Notes: generated by a model from the sequence alone, not told the origin. Shown: positions 54,174 through 63,461, counted from the first letter of the stretch. The stretch: 64,000 nt of DNA from Leucobacter viscericola (GCF_011299575.1 NZ_CP049863.1:3224001-3288000); one strand, 5' to 3'. Made by a program: numbers and translations.

Positions 54174-56024
54174 ATGTGTGGAATCGTCGGATATGTCGGA
54201 CCAAATAATACGGTCGACGCTCTTCTCAGTGGCCTGCGACGCTTGGAATATCGCGGGTACGACTCAGCTGGAATCGCTGTCATTGATGAGGCTGGAGAGC
54301 TGTCAGTACGCAAGCGTTCGGGCAAGTTGGCCCGCCTAGAAGAGCTGTTGGAAGTATCCCCAGTGACTTCCCAGGGAACGGGAATCGGTCACACGCGTTG
54401 GGCAACACACGGCGGCCCGACCGATGTGAACGCACACCCGCACCTGGGTGATGACGGCAAACTCGCGCTCATTCACAACGGGATCGTCGAGAACTTTGCC
54501 GAACTGCGCGCTGAGGTCGAAGCAGACGGCATTGAGCTGTTCAGCGAGACCGACACCGAGGTCGTCGCGGCACTTCTTGGCCGCGAGGTTGCGAAGCAGG
54601 GCGCACTGGAACCCGCGTTCCGCTCCGTCGTAAAGCGCCTGCACGGCACCTTTACGCTGCTCGCAATGCACCGCGATGAGCCAGGCAAGGTTGTGTCGGC
54701 GAGGCACCACTCGCCGCTCGTTATCGGCCTGGGCGAGGGCGAAAACTTCCTCGGTTCTGACGTTGCCGCGTTTGTTTCCTCAACCCGACGCGCCGTTGCA
54801 GTCGACGAGAACAACATTGCGATCATCACGCCAGACGAGGTGCGCATCACTGATTTCGACGGCAACTCAATCGAGTTTGCCGAATACGAGGTCGAGTGGG
54901 ATGCGGACGCCGCCGACAAGGGCGGCTGGTCTTCCTTCATGGCGAAGGAGATCAACGAGCAGCCGGAGGCCATCGCCAACACGGTGCGCGGACGCATTGT
55001 CGGCGACTCCGTCGAGATCCCCGAGCTCACGGCGCTGGGGGATGACCGCCTGCGCGGCATCGATCGCATCATCATCATCGCTTGTGGCACGGCATCGTAC
55101 GCCGGGCAGATCGGTGCCTACGCTATCGAGCAGTGGGCGAGGATCCCGGTCGATGTGCAGCTGAGCCACGAGTTCAGGTACCGCGATCCTGTGCTCACCG
55201 ACCGCACCATGGTGATCTCGGTGAGCCAGTCCGGTGAGACCATGGACACCCTCATGGCCGTGAAGTACGCGATTGAGAAGGGCGTCACGACCGTTTCCGT
55301 GTGCAACACACAGAGCGCCACGATCCCTCGCGAGTCCGATGCTGCTGTGTACACGCACGCAGGCCCCGAGGTTGCTGTTGCCTCGACAAAGGCCTTTACC
55401 GCTCAGATCACGGCCCTCTTCTTGATCGGCCTGCACCTCGGCCGCGTGCGCGGCGAGCTGAGCGCAGAGGCGCTGGCAGAGGCTGTGCAGCAGTTTGAAG
55501 AGCTGCCCGAGAAGATGCGCGCTGCCGTTGATACGCACGCAGAGATCACGCAGCTCGCACACTGGATGGCGGATACGCGTTCGGTGCTGTTCCTGGGTCG
55601 CCACGTTGGCTTCCCGGCAGCCCTCGAGGGCGCGCTTAAGCTCAAGGAGATCGCGTACATCCACGCCGAGGGTTTTGCCGCCGGTGAGTTGAAGCACGGT
55701 CCGATCGCGCTTATCGACCACGGCCAGCCCGTGTTTGTGCTCGTGCCGAGCCCTCGCACGGCTCCGCTGATGCACTCCAAGGTTGTCTCCAACATTCAGG
55801 AAATCCGGGCCCGAGGTGCACGCGTCATCGCAATCGTTGAGGTCGGCGACACCGCTGTGCTGCCGTACGCCGACGAGGTTATCCGGCTGCCGCTCACTGA
55901 CGCACTGTTTGAGCCGATCTTGCAGGTTGTTCCGCTGCAGTGGTTCGCGCTTGAGCTTTCGACCGCGAAGGGGCTCGACGTTGACCAGCCGCGCAACCTC
56001 GCGAAGTCAGTGACGGTTGAGTAG
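54174..56024 (+). CDS. glmS: Glutamine-fructose-6-phosphate aminotransferase (isomerizing)
   Basis: A 616-residue enzyme. The mature N-terminal Cys (MCGIVGYVG) is the nucleophile of the glutaminase domain; two SIS domains follow (IIIACGTASYAGQIGAYAIE, then LFLGRHVGFPAALEGALKLK) and bind the sugar phosphate. ATG 54174 is fixed by Cys2; the frame to 54126 would hide that residue. It supplies glucosamine-6-P for glmM. Confidence 0.98.
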   Translation: MCGIVGYVGPNNTVDALLSGLRRLEYRGYDSAGIAVIDEAGELSVRKRSGKLARLEELLEVSPVTSQGTGIGHTRWATHGGPTDVNAHPHLGDDGKLALIHNGIVENFAELRAEVEADGIELFSETDTEVVAALLGREVAKQGALEPAFRSVVKRLHGTFTLLAMHRDEPGKVVSARHHSPLVIGLGEGENFLGSDVAAFVSSTRRAVAVDENNIAIITPDEVRITDFDGNSIEFAEYEVEWDADAADKGGWSSFMAKEINEQPEAIANTVRGRIVGDSVEIPELTALGDDRLRGIDRIIIIACGTASYAGQIGAYAIEQWARIPVDVQLSHEFRYRDPVLTDRTMVISVSQSGETMDTLMAVKYAIEKGVTTVSVCNTQSATIPRESDAAVYTHAGPEVAVASTKAFTAQITALFLIGLHLGRVRGELSAEALAEAVQQFEELPEKMRAAVDTHAEITQLAHWMADTRSVLFLGRHVGFPAALEGALKLKEIAYIHAEGFAAGELKHGPIALIDHGQPVFVLVPSPRTAPLMHSKVVSNIQEIRARGARVIAIVEVGDTAVLPYADEVIRLPLTDALFEPILQVVPLQWFALELSTAKGLDVDQPRNLAKSVTVE

Positions 56025-56042
56025 AACAAAGGACGCAGCAGC

Positions 56043-56423
56043 GTGATTGTCGGTATCGGCGTCGACACGGTAGACATTCCGCGCTTCGAACGGCAGCTTG
56101 CTCGAACTCCCGCGCTGCGCGACAGGCTGTTCGCACCCGCAGAGCGGGAGCTGTCGCTGCACTCGCTGGCGGCCAGGTTTGCCGCTCGCGAGGCACTGAT
56201 TAAGGCGCTGGGTGGATCCGGCGAACTCACCTGGCACGACATGGCCGTTACTCGCGGAAATGATCGTGTGCCGGGGTTTGTCGAGAGCGAAACCCTCAGC
56301 CGTGAGCTTGCCAACCGGGGAGCGGATCGGATCCACCTCTCGATGACACACGACGCCGGAGTTGCGACGGCTTTTGTGGTGATCGAAGCGAGTACGCTCG
56401 ATGCAAGACACGGATCGGAGTAG
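56043..56423 (+). CDS. acpS: Holo-acyl-carrier-protein synthase
   Basis: A 126-residue 4'-phosphopantetheinyl transferase. D8 (GIGVDTVDI) and E50 (RFAAREALIKALG) are the magnesium ligands. GTG start with AAAGGA upstream, 18 bases after glmS. First of the acpS-alr-tsaE-tsaB-rimI-tsaD run; uses CoA made via coaA next door. Confidence 0.96.
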   Translation: MIVGIGVDTVDIPRFERQLARTPALRDRLFAPAERELSLHSLAARFAAREALIKALGGSGELTWHDMAVTRGNDRVPGFVESETLSRELANRGADRIHLSMTHDAGVATAFVVIEASTLDARHGSE

Positions 56424-56425
56424 CC

Positions 56426-57562
56426 ATGGGCGCAGAGGCAATGCGGGTCGCTGAGATCTCGTTACCCGCAATCAGGCACAACGTTGCGCGTATTCGCGAG
56501 CTGACGGGTGGGGCCGTCATTGTGGTCGTTAAGGCCGATGGGTACGGACACGGCGCGGCAATTGCCGCTGGCGCCGCTCTTGCCGGCGGCGCGACAATGA
56601 TCGCCACTGCTGATCTCGAAGAGGCGCTGTCACTGCGAGAAAACGGGATCGCGGGCCCGATCCTGTGCTGGTTGCACGGTGTGCACACTGACTTCGCGGC
56701 CGCGGTCGCTGCCGACATTGAAATTGGCGTGAGCCACTCCCGGCACCTGGAAGCGGTTGCGGCAGCGGCAATCGCACAGAATAAAGTCGCCACCGTGCAG
56801 TTCAAAATTGACACTGGACTGAGTCGCAATGGTGCAGCACCCGAAGAATGGCAGCCCCTGTTTCAGCGCGCCGCTGAACTGGTGAGCGCGGGTGTGCTGT
56901 GTGTGCGAGGTATTTTTAGCCACCTCGCCAACGCGGGCGACGAGAACGATCGGGCCCAGGCTGCGCGTTTTGACGCGGCGGTCGAAATGCTGCGCGCCGC
57001 GGGTGTTGAGCCTGAGATGGTCCACCTCGCGGCAAGTGCCGCCACAATGCGCTCGCCGCACCTGCACTACAACACCGTTCGTGTGGGGGTCGCAGCCTTT
57101 GGTCTCAGTCCGTTCGCCGATACAACGTCGGCTCAGCTCGGCCTCATTCCCGCGATGACCCTGCGCTCTGAAATTGTTGCCCTGCGAGGGGTTCCTGCAG
57201 GCACGGGAGTGTCCTACGGGTTTAACCACGTCTGCGAAACCGCAACGACGCTCGCCCTGGTGCCGATCGGGTATGCCGACGGCATGCCGCGTGCTCTCAA
57301 CGGTGCTGGCGCCTGGGTGACGATCGCCGGTGAGCACAGGCCCATCGTCGGGCGAATCGGCATGGACCAGTTCATCGTTGACGTGGGCCCACTTGCTGGC
57401 CGCCTGCAGCTCGGCGACCCCGTTGTGCTGTTTGGCGATCCCGAGCTGGGCAACCCTCCCGTCGAGATTTGGGCGGGTCTCATGCGCACGATCAACTACG
57501 AAATTATTGTGGGGATCGGCACGCGCGTGCACCGATGCCCGGTGGACGGAGCGCAGGCGTGA
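56426..57562 (+). CDS. alr: Alanine racemase
   Basis: A 378-residue PLP enzyme making D-Ala for peptidoglycan. The PLP lysine is K36 in VVVKADGYGHG; the second catalytic Tyr lies in GTGVSYGFNHVC. Starts two bases after acpS; the stop overlaps tsaE (GTGA). Confidence 0.97.
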   Translation: MGAEAMRVAEISLPAIRHNVARIRELTGGAVIVVVKADGYGHGAAIAAGAALAGGATMIATADLEEALSLRENGIAGPILCWLHGVHTDFAAAVAADIEIGVSHSRHLEAVAAAAIAQNKVATVQFKIDTGLSRNGAAPEEWQPLFQRAAELVSAGVLCVRGIFSHLANAGDENDRAQAARFDAAVEMLRAAGVEPEMVHLAASAATMRSPHLHYNTVRVGVAAFGLSPFADTTSAQLGLIPAMTLRSEIVALRGVPAGTGVSYGFNHVCETATTLALVPIGYADGMPRALNGAGAWVTIAGEHRPIVGRIGMDQFIVDVGPLAGRLQLGDPVVLFGDPELGNPPVEIWAGLMRTINYEIIVGIGTRVHRCPVDGAQA

Positions 57563-58062
57563 GTGAGGTTGTGAGTTCTCGCCAGCAGGCCAAGGTAGCG
57601 GATCCCGAAGAAATGCACGCCCTCGGGTTGCGACTCGGTAGGGTGCTCGAGGCTGGGGACCTGGTGATTCTCACCGGTCCGCTCGGAGCCGGAAAAACGA
57701 CGCTGACCCGCGGGATCGGCGAGGGGCTTGGGGTTCGTGGACCCGTGCAGAGCCCAACGTTTGTGCTCGCCCGCACGCACCCCTCGCTTGTTGGCGGTGC
57801 GCCGCTCGTGCACGTTGACGCATATCGGCTCGCGGGTGCAGAAGAGCTTGACGACCTTGACATTGATTTTGAACGCTCCGTCGTTGTGGCGGAGTGGGGT
57901 GCCGGGCTCGTTGAAGAGCGCGGCTCCTGGGTTGAGGTCGTGATCGCGCGCCCGACGGGATCGGGAGACGACGAAGACATTGACTGGTCGGAAGCACCGG
58001 TCGAACCGAGAGAGGTGACCGTGCTGGGTTACGGTGAGCGCTGGGCAGGGGGCGTGCTGTGA
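57559..58062 (+). CDS. tsaE: tRNA t6A biosynthesis ATPase TsaE
   Basis: A 167-residue ATPase with Walker A GPLGAGKTT (40-48), followed by SPTFVLARTH and DAYRL motifs. Works with TsaB and TsaD in making t6A37. GTG 57559 overlaps the alr stop; the frame to 57469 lies inside alr. Confidence 0.95.
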   Translation: MSEVVSSRQQAKVADPEEMHALGLRLGRVLEAGDLVILTGPLGAGKTTLTRGIGEGLGVRGPVQSPTFVLARTHPSLVGGAPLVHVDAYRLAGAEELDDLDIDFERSVVVAEWGAGLVEERGSWVEVVIARPTGSGDDEDIDWSEAPVEPREVTVLGYGERWAGGVL

Positions 58063-58694
58063 ACGGGCGCACTGACGCAAGAGGCATTCTTGCCATTGAT
58101 ACCGCTCTCGGCACGAGCGTTGCTCTGGGATTGGACGGAAAGATATTCGAGGCAGCAAGCGATGACGCGCTTGGCCACGCTGAACGTATCGGCTCGCTCA
58201 TTTCGCGGGTGCTGGACGACGCGGGTGTTGGCCCCGAAGCGGTGAGCGCGGTTGTCGCGGGGATCGGACCAGGTCCTTTCACCGGGTTGCGAGTCGGAAT
58301 CGCCGCCGCGCACGCGTTTGCGCTGGGTCGAGGGGTTCCGCTGCTGCCGCTCCAGGGGCACGAAGCCGTTGCGCTCGAGGTGCTCGACAGCGGGGCGGCC
58401 TCAGGGGTGAGGGTCGTGCAGGATGCCCGTCGCCGAGAACTCTTTGTGACCGAGTACACGGGTCTTGACTGGGCCGGAGTGCCCGTGCGCAGCGTCGATC
58501 CGCACCTGGTGTCGCGGGCGGATTATGTGTCCGTTCAGCACGAGGTCTGGCCCGAGCGTATTCCCGCGGCACGGCTCGTTGAGCTTGCGGCTCGTAGGAT
58601 CGCCGCCGGTCACGGCTTCGAACCAGACCAGCCACTGTACCTCAGGGCTCCCGACGTGAAGCAGCCGGGTGCGCCGAAACGGGTGAGCACGTGA
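58059..58694 (+). CDS. tsaB: tRNA t6A biosynthesis protein TsaB
   Basis: A 211-residue ASKHA-fold partner of TsaD. ILAIDTALGTSVAL begins the fold and GIGPGPFTGLRVG is typical. GTG start overlaps tsaE stop; the stop overlaps rimI. Confidence 0.95.
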   Translation: MNGRTDARGILAIDTALGTSVALGLDGKIFEAASDDALGHAERIGSLISRVLDDAGVGPEAVSAVVAGIGPGPFTGLRVGIAAAHAFALGRGVPLLPLQGHEAVALEVLDSGAASGVRVVQDARRRELFVTEYTGLDWAGVPVRSVDPHLVSRADYVSVQHEVWPERIPAARLVELAARRIAAGHGFEPDQPLYLRAPDVKQPGAPKRVST

Positions 58695-59152
58695 GTGAGC
58701 TCACCCTGCGCCTCGCCACCGAGGCCGATCTTGACGGTATCTGGGCGATTGAGTCCTCGGTCTTCGCCGGTGAGGCCTGGAGCCGGGACATGATGCGCGA
58801 GGAGCTGACCGCGGATCACCGCCACTACATCGTGCTGACGGACGAGGCTGGGGCGATCAAGGGTTACGCCGGGCTCATGGTGATCGGCACCGACGGAGAC
58901 ATTCAGACGATCGCGACGGTGCCCGACATGCGTGGCCGTGGTCAGGGGCGACGCCTCATGAACGCCCTTATTGACGAGGCAGTTGAACGTGGTGTGCGCG
59001 AGATCTTCCTTGAGGTGCGGGCAGACAACCCGGTGGCGCGCAAGCTCTACAGCTCACTGGGGTTTGTAGACATTGGGATCCGCCCCGCCTACTACCAACC
59101 GGGCAGCATTGATGCAGTAGTGATGAAACTCGATACGAAGGATCGCGCATGA
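58691..59152 (+). CDS. rimI: Ribosomal-protein-alanine N-acetyltransferase-like GNAT protein
   Basis: A 153-residue GNAT with the acetyl-CoA loop RGRGQGRRL and [20 protein letters not shown]. The tsaB-rimI-tsaD order is common. Acetylation of S18 is known in E. coli; here the target is inferred. Confidence 0.93.
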   Translation: MSELTLRLATEADLDGIWAIESSVFAGEAWSRDMMREELTADHRHYIVLTDEAGAIKGYAGLMVIGTDGDIQTIATVPDMRGRGQGRRLMNALIDEAVERGVREIFLEVRADNPVARKLYSSLGFVDIGIRPAYYQPGSIDAVVMKLDTKDRA

Positions 59153-60231
59153 ACCCGCAGGAGCCACTGGTGCTCGGCATCGAAACGAGCTGCGACGAAA
59201 CAGGGGTCGGGATTGTGCGGGGCCGCACGCTGCTGGCCAATGCGATCGCCTCCTCGATGGACGAGCACGCTCGCTTCGGCGGAGTGGTGCCGGAGGTCGC
59301 GGCGCGCGCGCACCTCGAAGCGATGACCCCCACGATTGAGCGTGCGCTTGCTGACGCAGATGTGGAGCTTCGTGACCTTGACGCAATCGCGGTGACTTGC
59401 GGCCCGGGGCTCGCGGGCGCGTTGATGGTTGGGGTGGCGGCTGCGAAGGCGTTGGCTGTTTCGCTGGGCAAACCGCTGTACGCGGTGAACCATCTCGTCG
59501 GGCATGTTGGTGCAGATCTGTTACAGGGACCGAGCCTGCGCGGCGCAGTGGGGGAGGCCGGCGAGCTCGAACTGCCGACCATTGCACTTCTGGTATCGGG
59601 CGGGCACACCTCGCTGTTGCTCGTGCGTGACCTCGTCAGTGACGTCGAGATGCTGGGCGAAACCATTGACGACGCCGCGGGTGAGGCCTTCGACAAGGTT
59701 GCCCGTCTGCTCGGCCTGCCCTATCCCGGTGGGCCTCAGATCGACCGGGTAGCGGAGGGCGGAGACCCGAACGCGATCCGTTTTCCGAGGGGACTCTCGC
59801 TGCCCAAAGACATGGAAAAGCATCGCTACGACTTCTCGTTCTCCGGGCTGAAAACCTCGGTTGCCCGATGGGTTGAAAAGCGTGTCGGCGCGGGCGAAGA
59901 AGTGCCGGTCGCAGACGTGGCGGCCAGCTTTCGCGAGGCAGTCGCCGATGTGCTGCTGACAAAGGCCCTCAACGCCTGCAAAGATCTCGGGGTGCCCAGG
60001 TTGCTGCTCGGAGGTGGCGTTGTCGCGAACGCGCGGGTGCGTGAGCTGGCTCAGGAGCGGGCGCTCGCCGCGGGCGTTGAGCTGCGTGTGCCACCGCTTT
60101 CGCTGTGCACCGACAACGGTGCCATGATCGCCTCGCTTGGAGCGCAACTTGTAGCTGCAGGGTATGCGCCATCTTCACTTGATTTTGGCGCGGACTCAAC
60201 ACTTCCTGTGCAAGACATTCAGGTGCGCTAA
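59149..60231 (+). CDS. tsaD: tRNA N6-adenosine threonylcarbamoyltransferase TsaD
   Basis: A 360-residue catalyst of t6A37 formation. [18 protein letters not shown] is the signature; metal ligands H115 and H119 lie in VNHLVGH. ATG overlaps the rimI stop (ATGA). TsaC, the remaining partner, is not in the window. Confidence 0.97.
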   Translation: MNPQEPLVLGIETSCDETGVGIVRGRTLLANAIASSMDEHARFGGVVPEVAARAHLEAMTPTIERALADADVELRDLDAIAVTCGPGLAGALMVGVAAAKALAVSLGKPLYAVNHLVGHVGADLLQGPSLRGAVGEAGELELPTIALLVSGGHTSLLLVRDLVSDVEMLGETIDDAAGEAFDKVARLLGLPYPGGPQIDRVAEGGDPNAIRFPRGLSLPKDMEKHRYDFSFSGLKTSVARWVEKRVGAGEEVPVADVAASFREAVADVLLTKALNACKDLGVPRLLLGGGVVANARVRELAQERALAAGVELRVPPLSLCTDNGAMIASLGAQLVAAGYAPSSLDFGADSTLPVQDIQVR

Positions 60232-60275
60232 CCCAGCAAACCGATTGTACGTCTTAGGAAAAGGCGTGGCAATGG

Positions 60276-60306
60276 TTGGCACCGTGTCCTTCCCGCACGC
60301 TATCTT
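60276..60306 (+). promoter_or_regulatory. Promoter candidate for the DUF4190 gene
   Basis: TTGGCA (60276-60281), a 19-base spacer and TATCTT (60301-60306). The spacing is slightly long. Confidence 0.4.
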
Positions 60307-60363
60307 TAGTTGTGTGGATTAGGGGATCCGCTCTTTGTACTCGTTTATGCCTTGAGGAGCATC

Positions 60364-60786
60364 ATGTCTGAAAACCTGCCCGACAATAACCAGCCTGTTC
60401 AGCCGGCTCAGCCCGTTCCACCTGCGCAGCCCGCACCGGCGGCGCCCGGTGTGCCCGCGGCTCCTGCCTACAACGCTGCTCCCGCTGCAGTTCCAGGAAA
60501 GACCCTCGGGATCGTCGGGTTGATCCTGGCCTTCATCATGCCGCTGATCGGCCTGATTCTCAGCATCGTTGCGATGGTTCAGTCCCGTAAAGCCGGAGCA
60601 AAGAACATCCCCGCTCTCATCGGCATCATCGTTGGTGCGATCGCCACTATCGGCTGGATCATCGCCATCATCGCCATTATCGGTCTGGCCTCGGCCGGTA
60701 TCGATGCGGCTCAGCAGTGCCTCGATGGCGCAACCTCGGTCATGGTTGCGGGCAACGAAGTGCTCTGCAGCGAGATTAACTACTAA
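60364..60786 (+). CDS. DUF4190-like small membrane protein
   Basis: A 140-residue protein. The first 45 residues are Pro/Gln/Ala-rich; two membrane segments follow (GIVGLILAFIMPLIGLILSI, ALIGIIVGAIATIGWIIAII), as in DUF4190. A short C-terminal part has two Cys (QQCLDG, EVLCSE) that could form a disulfide outside the cell. ATG 60364 has GAGGAG upstream. Function unknown. Confidence 0.85.
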   Translation: MSENLPDNNQPVQPAQPVPPAQPAPAAPGVPAAPAYNAAPAAVPGKTLGIVGLILAFIMPLIGLILSIVAMVQSRKAGAKNIPALIGIIVGAIATIGWIIAIIAIIGLASAGIDAAQQCLDGATSVMVAGNEVLCSEINY

Positions 60787-60819
60787 ACCAAAGTTGCGGG
60801 CTCTCAAGTAGCCGGTACC

Positions 60820-60863
60820 ACGTCAGCGAGTCGAACCTTTGGGGGCGGCTCGCTGACGTTTTT
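60820..60863 (+). terminator. Terminator after the DUF4190 gene
   Basis: An 11-bp stem (60820-60830 with 60849-60859) followed by five T. Confidence 0.8.
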
Positions 60864-60875
60864 CACGCAGCAAAC

Positions 60876-60881
60876 TATGCT
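60876..60881 (+). promoter_or_regulatory. -10 element of a possible leaderless promoter
   Basis: TATGCT ends seven bases before GTG 60889. Confidence 0.4.
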
Positions 60882-60888
60882 CTGGAGA

Positions 60889-61230
60889 GTGATGTCTAAG
60901 AACACAGGGCCGTTGCAGCCCGCCGAGCCGAAAGGATTAGCCCTTTCTTCGATCGTTATCGGTGCCGTCAGTGCCTTGCTTTCCTGGCCGTTCTGGATTC
61001 TCGGCGCAGGAATTATCGGGGGCGCAGTATCCCTGGTCTTGGGTATCGTGGCCCGCAGGCGAGGTCAATCGAAGAGAATGTCTCTTATCGGCATTATTGT
61101 CGGATCACTCGCGATGCTCTCCGGGATCATCGCGCTCGCCTACTTTCTCTCCATTATCAACTCCGCGCTCAACGACCCGGCTTTCCAGCAGCAACTGCAG
61201 GAGCTGGAAGACCAATCGAAGAAAAACTAG
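60889..61230 (+). CDS. DUF4190-like small membrane protein
   Basis: A 112-113 residue protein with two long hydrophobic segments (SSIVIGAVSALLSWPFWILG and MSLIGIIVGSLAMLSGIIAL) and a soluble polar tail. The first start, GTG 60889, fits a leaderless mRNA; ATG 60892 fits GGAGAG upstream. Second of three similar proteins near tsaD and groES. Function unknown. Confidence 0.75.
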   Translation: MMSKNTGPLQPAEPKGLALSSIVIGAVSALLSWPFWILGAGIIGGAVSLVLGIVARRRGQSKRMSLIGIIVGSLAMLSGIIALAYFLSIINSALNDPAFQQQLQELEDQSKKN

Positions 61231-61239
61231 CGACTGCCG

Positions 61240-62457
61240 TTAGCAGCGTTCCGCAAGCAGGGCGACGTGTTTTCCTGCGACCCTCGTTAGGAACAGTGTC
61301 GCGTGATTGTCCCCGCGCAGTTTGAGTCGTTTTCGGAGTGCGGCAGGATCCACGTCTGCACCGCGTTTTTTGATCTCCAGCGATCCGATGCCTCTGTCGC
61401 TCATTGCGCGGCGCAGATCCTTTTCTCGCGAGGAGAGCGTCTCGACGACGCGGAATACCTGTGCGAAGGGTGTCGGGACGAGCTGATCTGCGGTGAGGTA
61501 GGCGATACCCTCGCTCAGCATGCCCGCGTTCAGGTCTGCTGCAAGGCTGCCAATCAGACGTGCTCGAATGACGGCGCCGTCTGGCTCGTAGAGGTACTCG
61601 CCGAGATCGCGGAGGTCGGCGTCTGCTGAGTCTTCCGAAGCAGTAAGTTCGGCGCTGCCGGTTGCGCCATTGAGAACAAGCGCGGCACGGTGAACGCCGG
61701 GTCTGGCCGCAGCGCCAAACCAGAGTCCCATTTCAACGACCTGGCCGTCGACGGATACCCACTGCGCTTCAGCTTCGTCGGGGATCAGCTCGCGGTCGAA
61801 GCCTGGCCCGAGTTTGATGCCGGTGGGCAGTCTCGAAGCCAGGTCAAACGCAAAGTTGAGCGAGGGGGAGTAGTCGTCAGGAGAAGACACTCGGCGGGTG
61901 TCGCTGTGCCCTGCGGTGCGCCGCGCGGGATCCAGAAATACGCCGTCCGCATCTTCGGGCCCGATCTGCTCTGCGTCGCCCACTTGGACCTCGGGCTCGG
62001 GGCGCCCGAGCAGCGCAGCAGCAACACGCAGATTGTGACTTGCGATCTCTGCGGTCAGCGGATTGAGCTCTACAGCGAGCGGGTCTATCCCCGATTCAAG
62101 GAGCGCGAGGGATTCCGCGCCGATCCCACAACCCAGATCGGCGATCCTCGTGCACCCGGCATCCCTGAAACGCTCAGCGTGGGATGCCGCGACTCGAGAT
62201 CGAGTCGCCTGTTCGAGCCCGGCTTGTGTGAACAGGAACTGTTCTGCTCGGTCGCCGAACTTCGTGCGCGCTTTTTCACGCAGAAGTGCCTGCGTGAGTA
62301 GCGCCGCCACCTGGTCTGCGGGCAGACCGCGGGCACGCAGGGAACTATTGATCTCACTGGCTGCTCGACCTGCGTCGCGTTCGCCCGCGATCCATCGCAG
62401 GGTGTCGAGCCCGTCTTGCGTGAGTAGAGCTCGCCACCCCGGAGGTTCTTCGGTCAT
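61240..62457 (-). CDS. SAM-dependent methyltransferase with THUMP-like C-terminal domain
   Basis: A 405-residue protein. The N-terminal domain leads to a SAM motif (RIADLGCGIGAESLALLES, about 106-124) and VFLDPARR, which sits at the usual motif IV. The C-terminal part resembles the THUMP-like domain found in actinobacterial orphans of this type. RNA methylation is plausible but not shown. Convergent with the DUF4190 gene (9-base gap). Confidence 0.85.
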   Translation of the reverse strand: MTEEPPGWRALLTQDGLDTLRWIAGERDAGRAASEINSSLRARGLPADQVAALLTQALLREKARTKFGDRAEQFLFTQAGLEQATRSRVAASHAERFRDAGCTRIADLGCGIGAESLALLESGIDPLAVELNPLTAEIASHNLRVAAALLGRPEPEVQVGDAEQIGPEDADGVFLDPARRTAGHSDTRRVSSPDDYSPSLNFAFDLASRLPTGIKLGPGFDRELIPDEAEAQWVSVDGQVVEMGLWFGAAARPGVHRAALVLNGATGSAELTASEDSADADLRDLGEYLYEPDGAVIRARLIGSLAADLNAGMLSEGIAYLTADQLVPTPFAQVFRVVETLSSREKDLRRAMSDRGIGSLEIKKRGADVDPAALRKRLKLRGDNHATLFLTRVAGKHVALLAERC

Positions 62458-62470
62458 GCTTTTGAAATGT

Positions 62471-62887
62471 TTAGTAGCGGCTCATGTAGCTAGCAGACCC
62501 CACGAGCGCAACGATTAGCCCAACATAAGCGATGATGAAAAAGACAATCGATACGGCGTAGACGTAACCGATGATGAGTCCGGTGAGAGCCATGCCGCGA
62601 CCGGCGTCACCCGTGCGCTTGATCTGGCTCAGGCTCAAATGGCCGAAGACGATCGCGGCAATCGGTGAAATGAACGCGAGGATGATGGACACCAACGCAA
62701 AGGTGTTTGTTTTGTCGAGAGTTGTTGTCTTCGAAGCTGCGGGCTGCGCCTGCTGCGTGAACTGAGCCGGTGCGGGTGCCTGCGGGTAGCCCTGCTGAGG
62801 CGCGGGGTTTTGGGTTGTGTACTGCTGTGCAGGGTACCCCGGCTGCTGGGGTGCTGCTGGCTGCTGCGGAACGTTTGGTGTTGACAT
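62471..62887 (-). CDS. DUF4190-like small membrane protein
   Basis: A 138-residue protein. Residues 1-55 are Pro/Gln/Ala/Tyr-rich, with repeated PQQ/AQQ motifs. Two membrane segments follow (TFALVSIILAFISPIAAIVF, ALTGLIIGYVYAVSIVFFII), including the FGHLSLSQIKRTG linker typical of DUF4190. ATG has GGAGGAG upstream. Lies just upstream of the methyltransferase gene, with 13 bases between. Confidence 0.87.
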   Translation of the reverse strand: MSTPNVPQQPAAPQQPGYPAQQYTTQNPAPQQGYPQAPAPAQFTQQAQPAASKTTTLDKTNTFALVSIILAFISPIAAIVFGHLSLSQIKRTGDAGRGMALTGLIIGYVYAVSIVFFIIAYVGLIVALVGSASYMSRY

Positions 62888-63005
62888 GATTTCTCCTCCG
62901 GTAATGTTCGTATTCTATGGCCGAGCACAGGCAATGGTGCAGTCTTTGAAGCGGGCGGTCGGGAATCCGTGCCCTGTTCGCTATCCGCGATCCAACGCCC
63001 GCTCG

Positions 63006-63032
63006 TTGGCACTCCCCTTGCACGAGTGCCAA
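63006..63032. promoter_or_regulatory. CIRCE operator of groES
   Basis: TTGGCACTC-N9-GAGTGCCAA is a perfect inverted repeat with the exact spacing of CIRCE, the HrcA repressor site (consensus TTAGCACTC-N9-GAGTGCTAA). The -35 TTGCAC falls inside the spacer, so HrcA binding should block RNA polymerase. Confidence 0.9.
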
Positions 63033-63047
63033 TCGGGGTCATAGACT
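63018..63047 (+). promoter_or_regulatory. groES promoter
   Basis: TTGCAC (63018-63023), an 18-base spacer and TAGACT (63042-63047). Leader of about 60 bases. Confidence 0.7.
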
Positions 63048-63111
63048 CTGCTGTAGCGCGTTCGCATCGGGCGGGCGCGAGATCAACTTTGCAATTGGAA
63101 AGAGGTCAACT

Positions 63112-63408
63112 GTGTCGGTCGCTATCAAGCCGCTCGAAGATCGTATTGTTATCAAGCAGGTCGAAGCAGAGCAGACCACCTCATCCGGTCTGGTGATCCC
63201 TGACAGCGCCAAGGAGAAGCCCCAGGAGGGCGAGGTCGTGGCTGTAGGCCCCGGTCGTATCTCGGATAGTGGCACCCGCATTCCCCTCGACGTAGCTGTT
63301 GGTGACATCGTGATCTACTCGAAGTTCGGTGGCACCGAGGTGAAGGTGAGCGGAGACGATTACCTCGTTCTCTCGGCTCGCGACATCCTCGCAGTCGTCA
63401 CGCGCTAA
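63112..63408 (+). CDS. groES: Co-chaperonin GroES
   Basis: A 98-residue GroES of normal length ([20 protein letters not shown]), with the mobile loop ([19 protein letters not shown]). GTG start with GAAAGAGG. It is followed by a terminator, not by groEL, which must be elsewhere. Controlled by CIRCE at 63006. Confidence 0.98.
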   Translation: MSVAIKPLEDRIVIKQVEAEQTTSSGLVIPDSAKEKPQEGEVVAVGPGRISDSGTRIPLDVAVGDIVIYSKFGGTEVKVSGDDYLVLSARDILAVVTR

Positions 63409-63423
63409 GCGCTGAACTGTTTT

Positions 63424-63461
63424 GAGAGGGCCCGTTGATCACTGGATCGACGGGCCCTCTC
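63424..63461. terminator. Hairpin after groES
   Basis: A 17-bp stem (63424-63440 with 63445-63461, one G-U pair) and a 4-base loop. No good T run follows, so efficiency is uncertain. Confidence 0.7.
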
